From: Roridomyces roridus
Lineage: Eukaryota > Basidiomycota > Agaricomycetes > Agaricales > Mycenaceae
Reading direction: 5' to 3'
NCBI GenBank assembly: GCA_029378245.1
Contig: JARKIF010000227.1
Coordinates: forward strand, 1 to 47,638
DNA length: 47,638 nucleotides
A model generated the notes under the pieces. It ran no database searches. It had not been told where the DNA came from and was given only the letters and a program-made list of their open reading frames with translations. Positions 11,126 through 20,039 of the stretch are shown here, piece after piece. Every line of letters starts with the position of its first letter. Position 1 is the stretch's first letter. The position numbers were made by a program, and so were the translations under genes.

Positions 11126-12365
11126 TGGAGCCTCCACACTTGAAACCTTGAACATGTCCATGCCATGCCACGCCTGGACAGCATGGAGGTGTTGCCTGTG
11201 TTCTTTGCTTGTCGACGGTGCCTCGAGTGCTTTGACGAGGGTGTCCATAGCTGTGGACCAAGTCTTTTTCATGTCCCAGACGGGCTCCATTGACGACCAA
11301 ATTGTGGCCAACCAGAGCGGGTACCAATTCTTCCTAAAATGGGGTTCTGACCGATGTGAGAGGACGATGGACTTGGCCTTGGGGTTTATCAGGATAGCGG
11401 GACCGAGGTGTGTCACAACACCCAATGGTGGGATTGGAACCTGAGCCGCATCAAAGGTACCGACGTTCGGGGAGAGCTCTGAGAAGGCTCCTCGAAGAGG
11501 CGGACTCGCTTTGCGGAGGCAGGTAGAAATTGATAAGCTCGAGGATAGGGAGGTTGATCAAAGGAAGTGACACCCTTTTCGGGCCATCTGGAATCCTGAG
11601 GTGTTTGGGGAGGTCGTCCATGTCCACGTCGCCAATGGTGCGGTTGTGGTGGGAAGAAACAACAAAGAGCCAGATGGAAATCAATCAGGTGATCCTGACA
11701 CATGCATCTTATCTACCTCCACCATCTCTCAATTCGGATTCGTCCGCCTATGCGTCCGCACCGACTGATGCTGGCACGCACCCCTCTCAACCGATAACTG
11801 CCCGCCATCCTCGTGACCATACTGACTCGCCTCGCTCACAACGATCCGTCTCAACATTCGAATCCACCATTTAAGTACATGCAAACACATTCCAACTGCC
11901 GGAGTTTCGGAGGAGTGGAGCTGGAGTCCATTAGTTGGAATGATGTTTGCCCTGGATCTACGTGCGTTCTCGTCTTCCCCCCTCCGCTGTCCCAGACTCA
12001 ATGCCATTCAACTCTTCGTCAATCTTCCCCTCGGCGTCCTCATCACTCCGCCCATCGTCCTTGTGCAGGCGTCGCACAGACACTCGCGACTCGGAGGAGG
12101 GCTTGTTGGTGGAGCGTCTGTGGGGGAGTGTGTTTCAGTTTCAGTTTTGGCCTGGTCATTGTATGACAGCATTTATCATTGAAAATTACAGTGTCAATGG
12201 TGCAGATGCAAGGCATTAGTTCAGTGTAGTGATACACAAGTTTATGCATCTTTTCAGGTTTAGTTCCCAGGTTTTGCTGGACAGGGAAGTCGACTAGACA
12301 TGGCAATATGGCCCTGACACAGGTTATAGATGCCTATCATGTGGTAGCACCACCCAAGGCAAGCA
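11126..12365. other. No gene assigned; open frames on both strands
   Basis: Minus frames at 11114-11425 and 11451-11684 and plus frames at 11530-11874 and 11813-12219 are open for 80-110 codons, but none shows a known domain. A composition-based choice between strands is not possible by eye. Confidence 0.3.
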
Positions 12366-12370
12366 TGGGA

Positions 12371-12470
12371 CAGGCTTTTTGCCTCCCATCTGAGACCACT
12401 ATATCAGCTCCCATCTGAGACCCCTGCCTTATCAGCACCCTATCTGAGACCATCCTCCCCCTTATACCAA
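12371..12470 (+). repeat. LTR-end-like repeat, copy 1 (three CCCATCTGAGACC units)
   Basis: Three near-identical units of CYCATCTGAGACC/CCTATCTGAGACC are spaced by 15-20 bp. The same block recurs at 16553-16648. Downstream come GGTTATTGGCCCC at about 12474, which resembles the primer-binding site of the copia element at 29.8 kb, and then a copia gag frame. The block is therefore probably the 3' end of a copia 5' LTR. Confidence 0.6.
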
Positions 12471-12548
12471 CGGGTTATTGGCCCCCGCTCTTCTCTACCA
12501 CCCCTCTTTATCGCATTCCCACGCCTCGTCACGTGACATTGTTCTGCC

Positions 12549-13171
12549 ATGGCACCCCCTTCCATCACCAATGTTCTCACCACTGTGGCTAATCTGAATG
12601 CCACCAACTGGACCAAGTTTGGCAAGGGCTTCCGCATTTTCCTGCTTAGGCTTGATGCCCTCTGGGTTGTTGATGGTCACGGTGATGGTGTAACACCCAG
12701 CGCGGATCAGCGCACCCTCGATTGCATGCTGGTGCCCTATCTCTACTCCAAAGTCATTGGGGAGTTCCAGTATCTTGTGGAGGATGCTACCAGTGCTTCT
12801 GCTGCTTGGACTGCACTCAAGGATCACTTCGAGAAATCGAACATGACCAACCGCTTTTTTGCCCACGGTGAGCTGCATGCCATCATACATGATCCATCCA
12901 AGGAAATCTCGGTCTATATCCGGGCGTTTTCTGGTGCGATCAAGAAGCTGAAGGCTATGGGCATTCCCATTGATATCATGAGGTCACTCACAAAGACCTT
13001 ATCCTGCTCAACTTTCACCCTTCCTTCCACGGCGTCTGCACCATCCGCCTGGCTCGCACCACAGAGCCCTCCTTGGAGGAAATCATGAATCTCCTCACTG
13101 CTTATCCTGGCATTAAGCAGGAATCCAACGAGATCAGTGGACTTGCCTGTGCTGTCCACACCCCCTCCACA
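12549..13171 (+). pseudogene. Copia-type Gag (UBN2 family) fragment
   Basis: Starts at an ATG and reads NLNATNWTKFGKGFR, then SASAAWTALKDHFEK, NMTNRFFAHGELHAI and KEISVYIRAFSGAIKKLK. This is the typical order of the UBN2/copia gag polypeptide that forms the virus-like particle of a retrotransposon. Near 12990 the frame must shift to read LILLNFHPSFHGVCTIR and EEIMNLLTAYPG, ending at about 13171. No zinc knuckle, protease, integrase or RT follows. The piece is a relic of an element independent of the one at 25.5-30.1 kb, which lacks gag. Confidence 0.85.
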
Positions 13172-14024
13172 TGAAAAATGAGGACATACTCAAGCAGCTT
13201 GTCATCCTCCTCCGAAGCCCAAAACTGGGTGCATAAACCTCTGAGCTCGCCACAGGGATTAATTCAATGACAGCCTTTGTAATTGAGCAGTGTCAACCCA
13301 GACACTGAGCTCATCGTTGTGGCTATGCTTTGTCTGCAGATGTCGTGAGATCATTGTTGCAGGAAGAGTGGCAAAAGAAATACATGTTTGCGGTTGTGGT
13401 GGGCCAACATGATTAGCACTGAAAACTTCTTGTTGTCAAAGCATCCGATTCTCAGTGAGGTAGTTGTTGGAAAATGGCTGAAGCAGGATTAAAACCTGCA
13501 ACCTTCTCAGTATATTCGAGATGCTCTTTAACCAACTGAGCTGTGTGAAGGGAACTCCCAGAAGGACCTTCAACAATAGTTTAGTGCTATTCACAATGCT
13601 CTGAGCTGCAAGATTGCTAGACAATGTTCTGTACCTTGGCGTCGTCGCTCTGCTGCAAGTAATCTCTTCATGTCCTGTGCACACAGTGCGCTAACCATCG
13701 CGGTTGACCGGGCCGGCGGCAATGGGGCATGCTGATACTGCTGCGAGTCCAGTATATTTAAATGAGGATGACCATTTCTGTGCATTTTGTGAGTGGTAGA
13801 GGTGGGTCGAGTCGAGTCACAAGGGCAGCGGAGCAAGCAAGCAGGGGACACGTGATTGAAGTTCCTTCACCTTCCCTCATCTTCCCGAGCATTGTGGATT
13901 TGCCGGTGGATTTCCACAACCTTAAAGCTCGCCTCCGCCTTTCCCAAATGGCGGCGACATTCACCGGGACATTTGGCCTTCTTCTTCCCAGCCACTGGCT
14001 TGGCAGCGTGATCGGCCCACATTC
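13172..14024. other. Noncoding stretch next to gag relic
   Basis: No gene was identified. It holds the tRNA-like relic listed separately. Open frames from 13758 to 14169 lie opposite the 3' continuation of the minus-strand acidic gene and look like shadows. Confidence 0.35.
13475..13552 (-). other. tRNA-like relic (possible SINE head)
   Basis: Read on the minus strand it has a D-arm (GCTC...GAGC around AGTTGGTTAAA), an anticodon-like stem (TCTCG/TGAGA) with a 7-nt loop, and a perfect 5-bp T-stem (GCAGG/CCTGC) around a 7-nt loop, TTTTAAT. A- and B-box spacing is tRNA-like. The 5' acceptor strand does not pair with the 3' strand and position 33 is not T, so it is not a working tRNA gene. Confidence 0.5.
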
Positions 14025-15196
14025 TCACTTGCCAATCAGCCTCGGCTTGCCTTGCTTGCTGGCAAAGCGTTGGCAATGCTGTGCATCGGAAATCTCCTCA
14101 CTGCGACGAAGGATCATCGCAAGTTGCTCTTTCCACCGTTCATCCGCCTCCCACCGCTCTCTGGCCTGATGGAGTACTTGTTTCCACTTCCTGAAGGCTT
14201 TCTGCATCAAATAGTTGATGCGGCGCCGCCACTTCCACCCGCGTCCCGACTCTTGGGCCGCACAGAATCACCACCCGAGCTCGTGGACTCGGAGTCGGAT
14301 GTGGCACCATCTGAGTTGCCAGGAGGTGTATCAGCTTTTGGGTGGACGTAGGCGGAGGAGGGGCCGAGATGAGCTGAGACATGCATGGTAGGGGGGCAGC
14401 ATCCTCGTTCGGCAGGCTGGAGGCGGGAGGCGGGATTGGTCTAGTAAGATGCTTGGCTTCCCTGGCATCGGCAGCCTCTTTCATGTGTCGGTTGTAGGCA
14501 GCGTACTGCTCTGTTATGAGACGTTGATGTATCTGAATCTGACTGATATCCTCCTCCTGCAAGTCAAAGTCATCACCGGCCGATCTTTGCATGGCTGCCT
14601 CCAGTTGCTCCGCTTCTTGTTGATCGTTGACAGTGTAGAGCAGGCTGTTATCTTCCTGATCAAGGCCATCCAGCTCCTCCTCGTCATCAATAAGAAATCC
14701 ATCTCCGTAGGCGTCGGCATCAAACTGCGCTGCAGTCAAATAGTCAATGCTGGCAAGCTGCTTGGCGGAGAGGGTTGCTGCCGAGTTGAGGGAGAGGATG
14801 TGAAGGTGAAGGAGGGGGTTGTTTGTAGGCTGAGGGCCAGGGCATCGGCGAGCGCCTTGACATCCTCCTCGTCGATGACTGGGATATGATCAGGCACAAT
14901 CCAATTGACAGAGTTGGCAATAACTTACGTTGAGGTGGAGGTGGGAGTCCGAGGTCCGAGGTTGCAGCAGCAGTGGCAATGGAGGCGGGATTCGCATTCT
15001 CTAGCAGGCTCAGGCTTATTGCTGCAGCCAGAGCATCCTCCTCATCAACATCACCCTTCCTTTTCCTTGTTGCTGAGCGCAAGTTGTGGGCTGGGATGTC
15101 ATCATTGGCCTGGGAATTCTGGCTCATGAGGACAAGGGGTGGGCTGGACGGTGGTGGGGAGTCAGGTTCTCCATCTCGAGTCCAGAAGAAATTCAC
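14025..15196 (-). pseudogene. Acidic protein with three ubiquitin-interacting-like motifs, degenerate
   Basis: Minus-strand reading gives a Ser/Pro-rich start, a basic patch (RSATRKRKGD), then three helices that fit the UIM pattern of acidic residues followed by L-x-x-A-x-x-x-S. They are DEEDALAAAISLSLLE (about 14999-15046), DEEDVKALADALALSLQ (about 14822-14873, after a short intron beginning GTAAGTTATTGCC) and QEAEQLEAAMQRSAGDD (about 14569-14625). A long Glu/Gln helix and a Trp/Arg-rich C-terminal helix (WRRRINYLMQKAFRKWKQ) follow, but a frame change near 14340 and another near 14240 are required to reach it. If expressed it would be predicted to bind ubiquitin. I do not know the family. 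Adjacent LTR pieces suggest it belongs to, or was hit by, mobile DNA. Confidence 0.45.
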
Positions 15197-15240
15197 ATCT
15201 AGATGAGAGATCGCGTCTAACGGGAGAGGGGCGACCAGAG

Positions 15241-15436
15241 TGTTGAAACAGGAAGCACAGTGGACTGAGTCAACAGTAAGAAACTCTTTTATTCAATATG
15301 AGAAGAAATACACACCTGAGTCAACAGTGAGAAACTGGGGACTCAGGTCTACTCTAGGTGGTATATATGTGTACCAAGACAAAGGGAATGCCTAAATAAG
15401 AAACTACAAGGGGAATGCCATAAAGGGAACAAGGGC
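15241..15436 (-). mobile_element. Truncated copia-type LTR, subfamily B
   Basis: Starts TGTTGAAACAGGAAGCACAG and matches 22988-23277 up to GGGAACAAGGGC, where homology stops. The internal repeat GAGTCAACAGTRAGAAACT is present twice. Its other end and target duplication are lost. Confidence 0.85.
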
Positions 15437-15989
15437 GGGGGCTGGAGACCGAGGCCATGAGCCTGCGGTGGCCTCTGCCATGTAGGCTGACATTCACTAA
15501 AATTTTGGCCAGACAAAAAATTTGAGGTTAGGGCTAGACCGTGGGAAGTCCCGTTCTGGGAGTGCAAGTACTAGTGGCCTTGCAGACGCCACATCTGAGC
15601 AGATGCCATATCCGACAAGCTGTGTTCAGGCCGCAACGCAACATCCATTGCATGCTGAAGTTCCATAGGCAGAGCATACATCCCGCAGTGAGACAGAAAA
15701 GTTGTTTGAAGTCTCAGTCGATTAGAGACCCCAACCGGGGACATTCCAAAGATGATGAATCGTTGTCGTTGGGCATGAGTGCAACAAAATTGGGTGAGTC
15801 CTTGGCAAATGCACGCATAGTCTGTGCATATTGGTAGAAGGTGATTATGTTTGATGGGAAGGTGATCAATCCTTGATTGATTAATGCTGTGGATAAGATA
15901 GGCAAGATATTGCAGCAAGAAATGCATTGAACAGTTGCGAATACAGTCTCTAGCAATTCTAAGTACAATATGATTACACAAGGTGTCAT
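15437..15989. other. No gene supported
   Basis: The minus frame at 15571-16011 is open but its composition is not convincing and no domain is seen. It lies between two LTR fragments and is probably retroelement or flanking debris. Confidence 0.3.
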
Positions 15990-16289
15990 CTATGCCATAT
16001 CTACATCCCAATCTTGCTGCAAGCCATCTCTAAAGCTGCTCAATGCAGCCGCATACCCCGGCTGTGTTTCAAACGCCTGGAGATAATCCTCAACCGTGCC
16101 GCCTGCCTGCTCCTCCACTTGCATTGGGTCATCACCTCGGACTACAGGATATATATTGTCATCCATATCATCCTCTGTGTCAGAATCATCGGCGGGAGGC
16201 GGCCGCTTGATACCTTTCCCATGGCAAGGGGACTGCGGAGCCTGGGGACGCCTGCGTTCCAGAAGGGGAGGTGAAACTGTTGAGGGCAC
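15990..16289 (-). CDS. Acidic hypothetical protein fragment
   Basis: The open minus frame reads a basic start (KGIKRPPPADD), a run of Asp/Glu (DDSDTEDDMDD), then VEDYLQAFETQPGYAAALSSF and a C-terminal WDVDMA stop. The composition is protein-like on this strand only. It has no ATG near its open end, so an upstream exon is missing or destroyed. I do not recognise it. It could be an upstream part of the UIM-like gene or a separate retroelement piece. Confidence 0.35.
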   Translation of the reverse strand: MPSTVSPPLLERRRPQAPQSPCHGKGIKRPPPADDSDTEDDMDDNIYPVVRGDDPMQVEEQAGGTVEDYLQAFETQPGYAAALSSFRDGLQQDWDVDMA

Positions 16290-16552
16290 AATCCACAGAG
16301 CGAGAACATCAAAATGAGACGATACTCATGGAGTCTCGGGCATCGGGGGGCATGAGAGCACTTGGGCGACATGAACGATGGAATGGGAGTAGACGGGACT
16401 AATGGCGGAGCCATGAACGATGGAATGGGAGTCAGCAGGACTAATCGTGGAGCCAACTTAGTGTGGTGAATGCGAAATGTTGCAAGGCTGCAATGGCGCC
16501 GGGTGAATGGATGAATCTTTGTTAACTGGAATGGGTAGTGGAGGGCATGGAT

Positions 16553-16648
16553 CTTGGCTTTTCGCCTCCCATCTGAGACCGCTATATCAGCTCCCATCTG
16601 AGACCCCTGCCTTATCAGCACCCTATCTGAGACCACCCTCCCCCTGAT
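16553..16648 (+). repeat. LTR-end-like repeat, copy 2
   Basis: Close copy of 12371-12470 with the same three ATCTGAGACC units and the same spacing, ending at CCTCCCCCT. No gag follows this copy. The two copies may be the remains of a pair of LTRs about 4.2 kb apart, or two solo fragments. Confidence 0.6.
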
Positions 16649-17222
16649 TACAACAGTCCAGAGGCATTGCCAACGACGAGGGCTGGAACTGCTACCTCGG
16701 GGTCAACATCCAAGGGCTCCGTCAATCTCCTCCGTTCACCTGGAGTCTAGCAGAGGGGTGCCCACTCGAGGCTGACTGCGACGACGACGAATGCACTCGT
16801 GAGATTCTGTGCCACCTGGTCCTACACCAGCGGCCAGTGGCCTCGCTTCTCCATCTAGAGGAGCAGCTAGAAAGTGAGTTCATCTCTTTTGGTTTGAAAT
16901 AACATAGGCTGCAGTGATAACGGGCGGCGTGATGCTTGAAGGGTTTCAGCAAGACTCTCAAGAACTGTTGCGCTGCCTTCTGAGGAACTTGCGTAGAGTT
17001 CGTATCTCTGAAAAAGTTTACAATCAAAGGCCTTTCAATTGTCTGAATTGTAGTCAAGGAAAGGGCGGGAGGCGCAGCCGTGAGCGAGGAGAGTAAGTCG
17101 TTTGTTGATTATGTGGGGGGTGGAACCGCAATTCTGCTCAAGCACGATTTTGATTTCTGTAAGATTGTCAGCCCAGGTGCTTCGGATATCTGGGGCCATT
17201 GTATGCAGGTAAAACAGCAAAG
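16649..17222. other. No gene supported
   Basis: Short frames on both strands with no recognisable motif. The sequence continues to the next LTR fragment. Confidence 0.3.
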
Positions 17223-17431
17223 TGAAACAAGAAGCACAGTGGACTGAGTCGACAGTGAGAAACTCTATTATTCAATATGAGAAGAAATACACACCTGAGT
17301 CAACAGTGAGAAACTGGGGGACTCAGGTCTACTCTAGCTGGTATATATGTGTACCAAGACAAAGGGAATGCCTAAATAAGAAACTACAAGGGGAATGCAA
17401 TAAAGGGAACAAGGGCATGATGCCATCAAAT
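17223..17431 (-). mobile_element. Truncated copia-type LTR, subfamily B
   Basis: Matches 22988-23277 from its first bases (TGAAACAAGAAGCACAG) to CCATCAAA, where homology stops. Both internal GAGTCRACAGTGAGAAACT repeats are present. It is older than the 22988 copy, judging by more mismatches. Confidence 0.85.
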
Positions 17432-17636
17432 GACTACGCAGTCTTCCGGTGCACCGGTCCAAGCCACGATCATCCCTTCCAGGGTTACAATGGTGGCAAA
17501 CTAAAACAAATTGTAGATGGAAGCTTGCAGAGACTCGGAGGTGTTGGGATTGAGGTTGTACAAAGGGATTCACCCTTGGTAGTGTGGTGAAGTCGGCGTT
17601 GGGTGAGGGTGAGAGAGATAAACAAGTCATCTGATG

Positions 17637-17875
17637 TGTAACGTCACGCGTCAAAAATTCATGGACGTCTGCAAATTTTGGACGAGTCCCAGATGGAAGG
17701 CTGTCGGCCAGACAGACAACACTAAGGACAGAAACACACCGAGCTCAACAGAACCACGGTATATTCGACAGACGACGAGCGAGGCACATACGACGAGACA
17801 GACGAAGGTAGACGACAAGGGATGACTGACTACGTAATGTCCGTGATCCGTCAGTAGTAAGCCGGCAGGCTTACA
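17637..17875 (-). mobile_element. Candidate solo LTR of a gypsy element
   Basis: Begins TGTAACGTC and ends with the palindrome GTAAGCCGGCAGGCTTACA. The same end (AAACCGGCAGGTTTACA) sits next to the polypurine tract of the gypsy remnant at 20108, so this is probably an LTR of that family (239 bp). No 5-bp duplication flanks it (TGATG against CCAGA), so one edge may be wrong or eroded. Confidence 0.5.
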
Positions 17876-18172
17876 CCAGAATGTGGTCTGCAGACAGAAT
17901 ACAGGCCCAGTCTGTACATGAAAACTGTATGCCACCTATTTTGATCCATTAAACACATTGTGAATGAGTGTGCGCATTAAAAAGAAAAGGTACTAAGTTT
18001 GTAGCATTCCATAAATGCAAAAGAAAATGTGTCTCTTCAGGAGCAAGGATGAAGATTGCCTTTTGAATTCAAAGTTGAATTGTAGGAAGACACGTGAATA
18101 AGAGCAGAACATAAGTAGCGGGTGCCAGCAGACTGAACTGCTTGGCCGTGCTGGTCATGCCATGTACTGGAG
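17876..18172. other. No gene supported
   Basis: AT-richer intergenic sequence with no feature seen. Confidence 0.4.
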
Positions 18173-18472
18173 CCAAGTGGACTGTCTTTTTCCCCTGTCA
18201 ACCCATTTTCGCTGGTGAGAACTGTCCTTTGCATCGAGATGGGGCATCGAGAGACAGTCCGGATCCACAGGACCCCACTATCAGACGTATGATTCTGAAA
18301 ATCACCAAAATTCTCATTTTGTCCGGACTTTTTGAAAATTACCACGGGTTTTGAGACTGCAGAAATCACATTCTCAATGATCTTTCTGTTTTTTGAAGCC
18401 AAATTTTGCCAAAATTTTGTCTGGACTGTCAGATCATCCAATAGCATACTCAGGGGTCCTCAGTCCACTCGG
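18173..18472. repeat. Candidate MITE with 12-bp inverted termini
   Basis: The left end is CCAAGTGGACTG and the right end, read inverted, is CCGAGTGGACTG (11 of 12 match). They bound about 300 bp of noncoding DNA. No target duplication is obvious, and sub-terminal sequence is rich in A/T runs (AAATTTTGCCAAAATTTTG). It could be a nonautonomous DNA transposon or a chance pairing. Confidence 0.35.
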
Positions 18473-19624
18473 GCGCTTATGAGTGCCAAAAGACAGTCAG
18501 TCCGGCAAGGCCTCGGCAGCCTTGCTTAACATGGCCTCATTGTGATATCTTCCTCACCCTCATTTGCGCCCACAGCAAGACCTCAAAACGTGGTGGGCAA
18601 CTTATCAATGTGTTGCGCTCCGTGTTTTCTCCTCCCATCTCCCATCCCAAACTCCCAAACCCAGTCAAACCAGTCCATCAGGGAAAACCTCCTTTGGTAA
18701 ACTGGTCTGATTACTGGAGATTCGGGTAATTTGGCGATTTTACCTAGACTACCATGAATGCACCAAATATTCTTCTCGTTTTCTATAAGATACAGTCCTC
18801 CTCAAGCCTCTTTTTTAATACCCATCCAGTATCCTGCCTCGAGGCCAGTAAAAACAGCCCTCAGGACAACATTAGTATTCGGTGGTAATTATTTTGTTAT
18901 GTTCGTGGGTTGATTTCTCAGCTCACATAAAATTTTCCTATATGCTTAAAGTACCTAAAACTTTTTATACTTCTCTGAGCAGTGTGGAATGCTCCTGAGG
19001 TAGGCCAGAACGAGCGGCACACTGATCTCCGTCACCAAATGCCCTCTGGGGTGCTGCACACTGGGAGGGGACAAAGGGGAGGAGGGCTGAAAATTTTGTC
19101 AAGTCCATTGCCGAGGCTACCGTAACGTGCGATGATACGGATCCACGGCGCCCGGTGATGTGATGGTGATTGAATACTTAACGACGCGAGATGGCATCAA
19201 CCCGTTACCACTGCTCTTTCTTTCCTCCCTCCATCTCCCTCCATCTCCCCACTCGAATGCACGCCACTTGTACCCCGCCGGCTCTCTCTCCCGTCCAACG
19301 ACACCAGCCTCCCTTGACATCCGTCCCTACACCGTGGGCTTGCGGCAGCCCTCTCCTCACCGCTATGTCATCCCTGCAGATGGTACATCCGGTGCCGTAT
19401 GAGGTCTTTGGGCGTATGGGGGCGCTGAATGGTGTGTCCTGAGCTCCATCCATGTCCACTCGCTCACACCAACTTCAATAGCTCTGCATCCGGCGCCCAA
19501 GAATGCCAGCTCACTGATAGTGGTCGACAGCACGCTTCCGCATTGGCATGTGCGGCCGTTCATGGGCATCATGTGCGGCCGTCGTGGTATGCATCCAACG
19601 ACGGCTACGTCAAGGCTACATGAG
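18473..19624. other. No gene supported
   Basis: Intergenic. The plus frames from 19160 to 19620 lead up to the intron-like series at 19625 and might be an unrecognised first exon, but no domain is visible. Confidence 0.3.
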
Positions 19625-19867
19625 GTATGTACTTCTGCTCTCTTCAATTCCATCTAGCTGACTTACCTGCTGTGTAGCTAAGCTCCCTTCCCGTTCTTGG
19701 TGGTTGCTGTCCTGGTATGTTTTATTTCTCGGTGTCATTGCTATCTTGTGCTAACGATCTTTGACCAGGCCTTGCCACCACCCTTGCCGTTTCACTTGTT
19801 GGTTCTTGTCCTTGTATGTATTCTTCCTCCGTGTCCTTACTATCCTGTGCTAACAATGCTTGACCAG
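19625..19867 (+). other. Three consecutive spliceosomal introns; last two are tandem duplicates
   Basis: Three intron-like segments carry GTATGT donors and AG acceptors: 19625-19677, 19715-19768 and 19814-19867. The last two are both exactly 54 nt, share a TGTGCTAAC branch site and TTGACCAG acceptor, and have similar exon flanks (CTTGGTGGTTGCTGTCCTG against CTTGTTGGTTCTTGTCCTT). They are thus a tandem duplication of about 99 bp that includes an intron. The exons between them are only 37 and 45 nt. The host transcript (plus strand, about 19.2-20.1 kb) codes for nothing that I recognise and might be noncoding. Confidence 0.6.
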
Positions 19868-20039
19868 GCATTGTCAGTTGTTCTCTTCATTGTTGTGTGC
19901 TGGCTCATGCATGCTCATGTACAATATGTAGAATTTGGAAACTCACACAGGAGAACACTCAATATCGAACAGGAAAGAACAAATAAGGCCGTTGCGTCGT
20001 TGTTGAATTGTAGTACGCATACAGAAGATGAGAGTAACA

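Noticed and set aside
13475..13552. A functional tRNA gene
   Set aside because: The acceptor stem does not pair and the anticodon loop lacks T33.
15241..17431. The two subfamily-B LTR fragments as the LTR pair of one element
   Set aside because: Both are truncated, only 2 kb apart, and no copia pol or gag lies between them.
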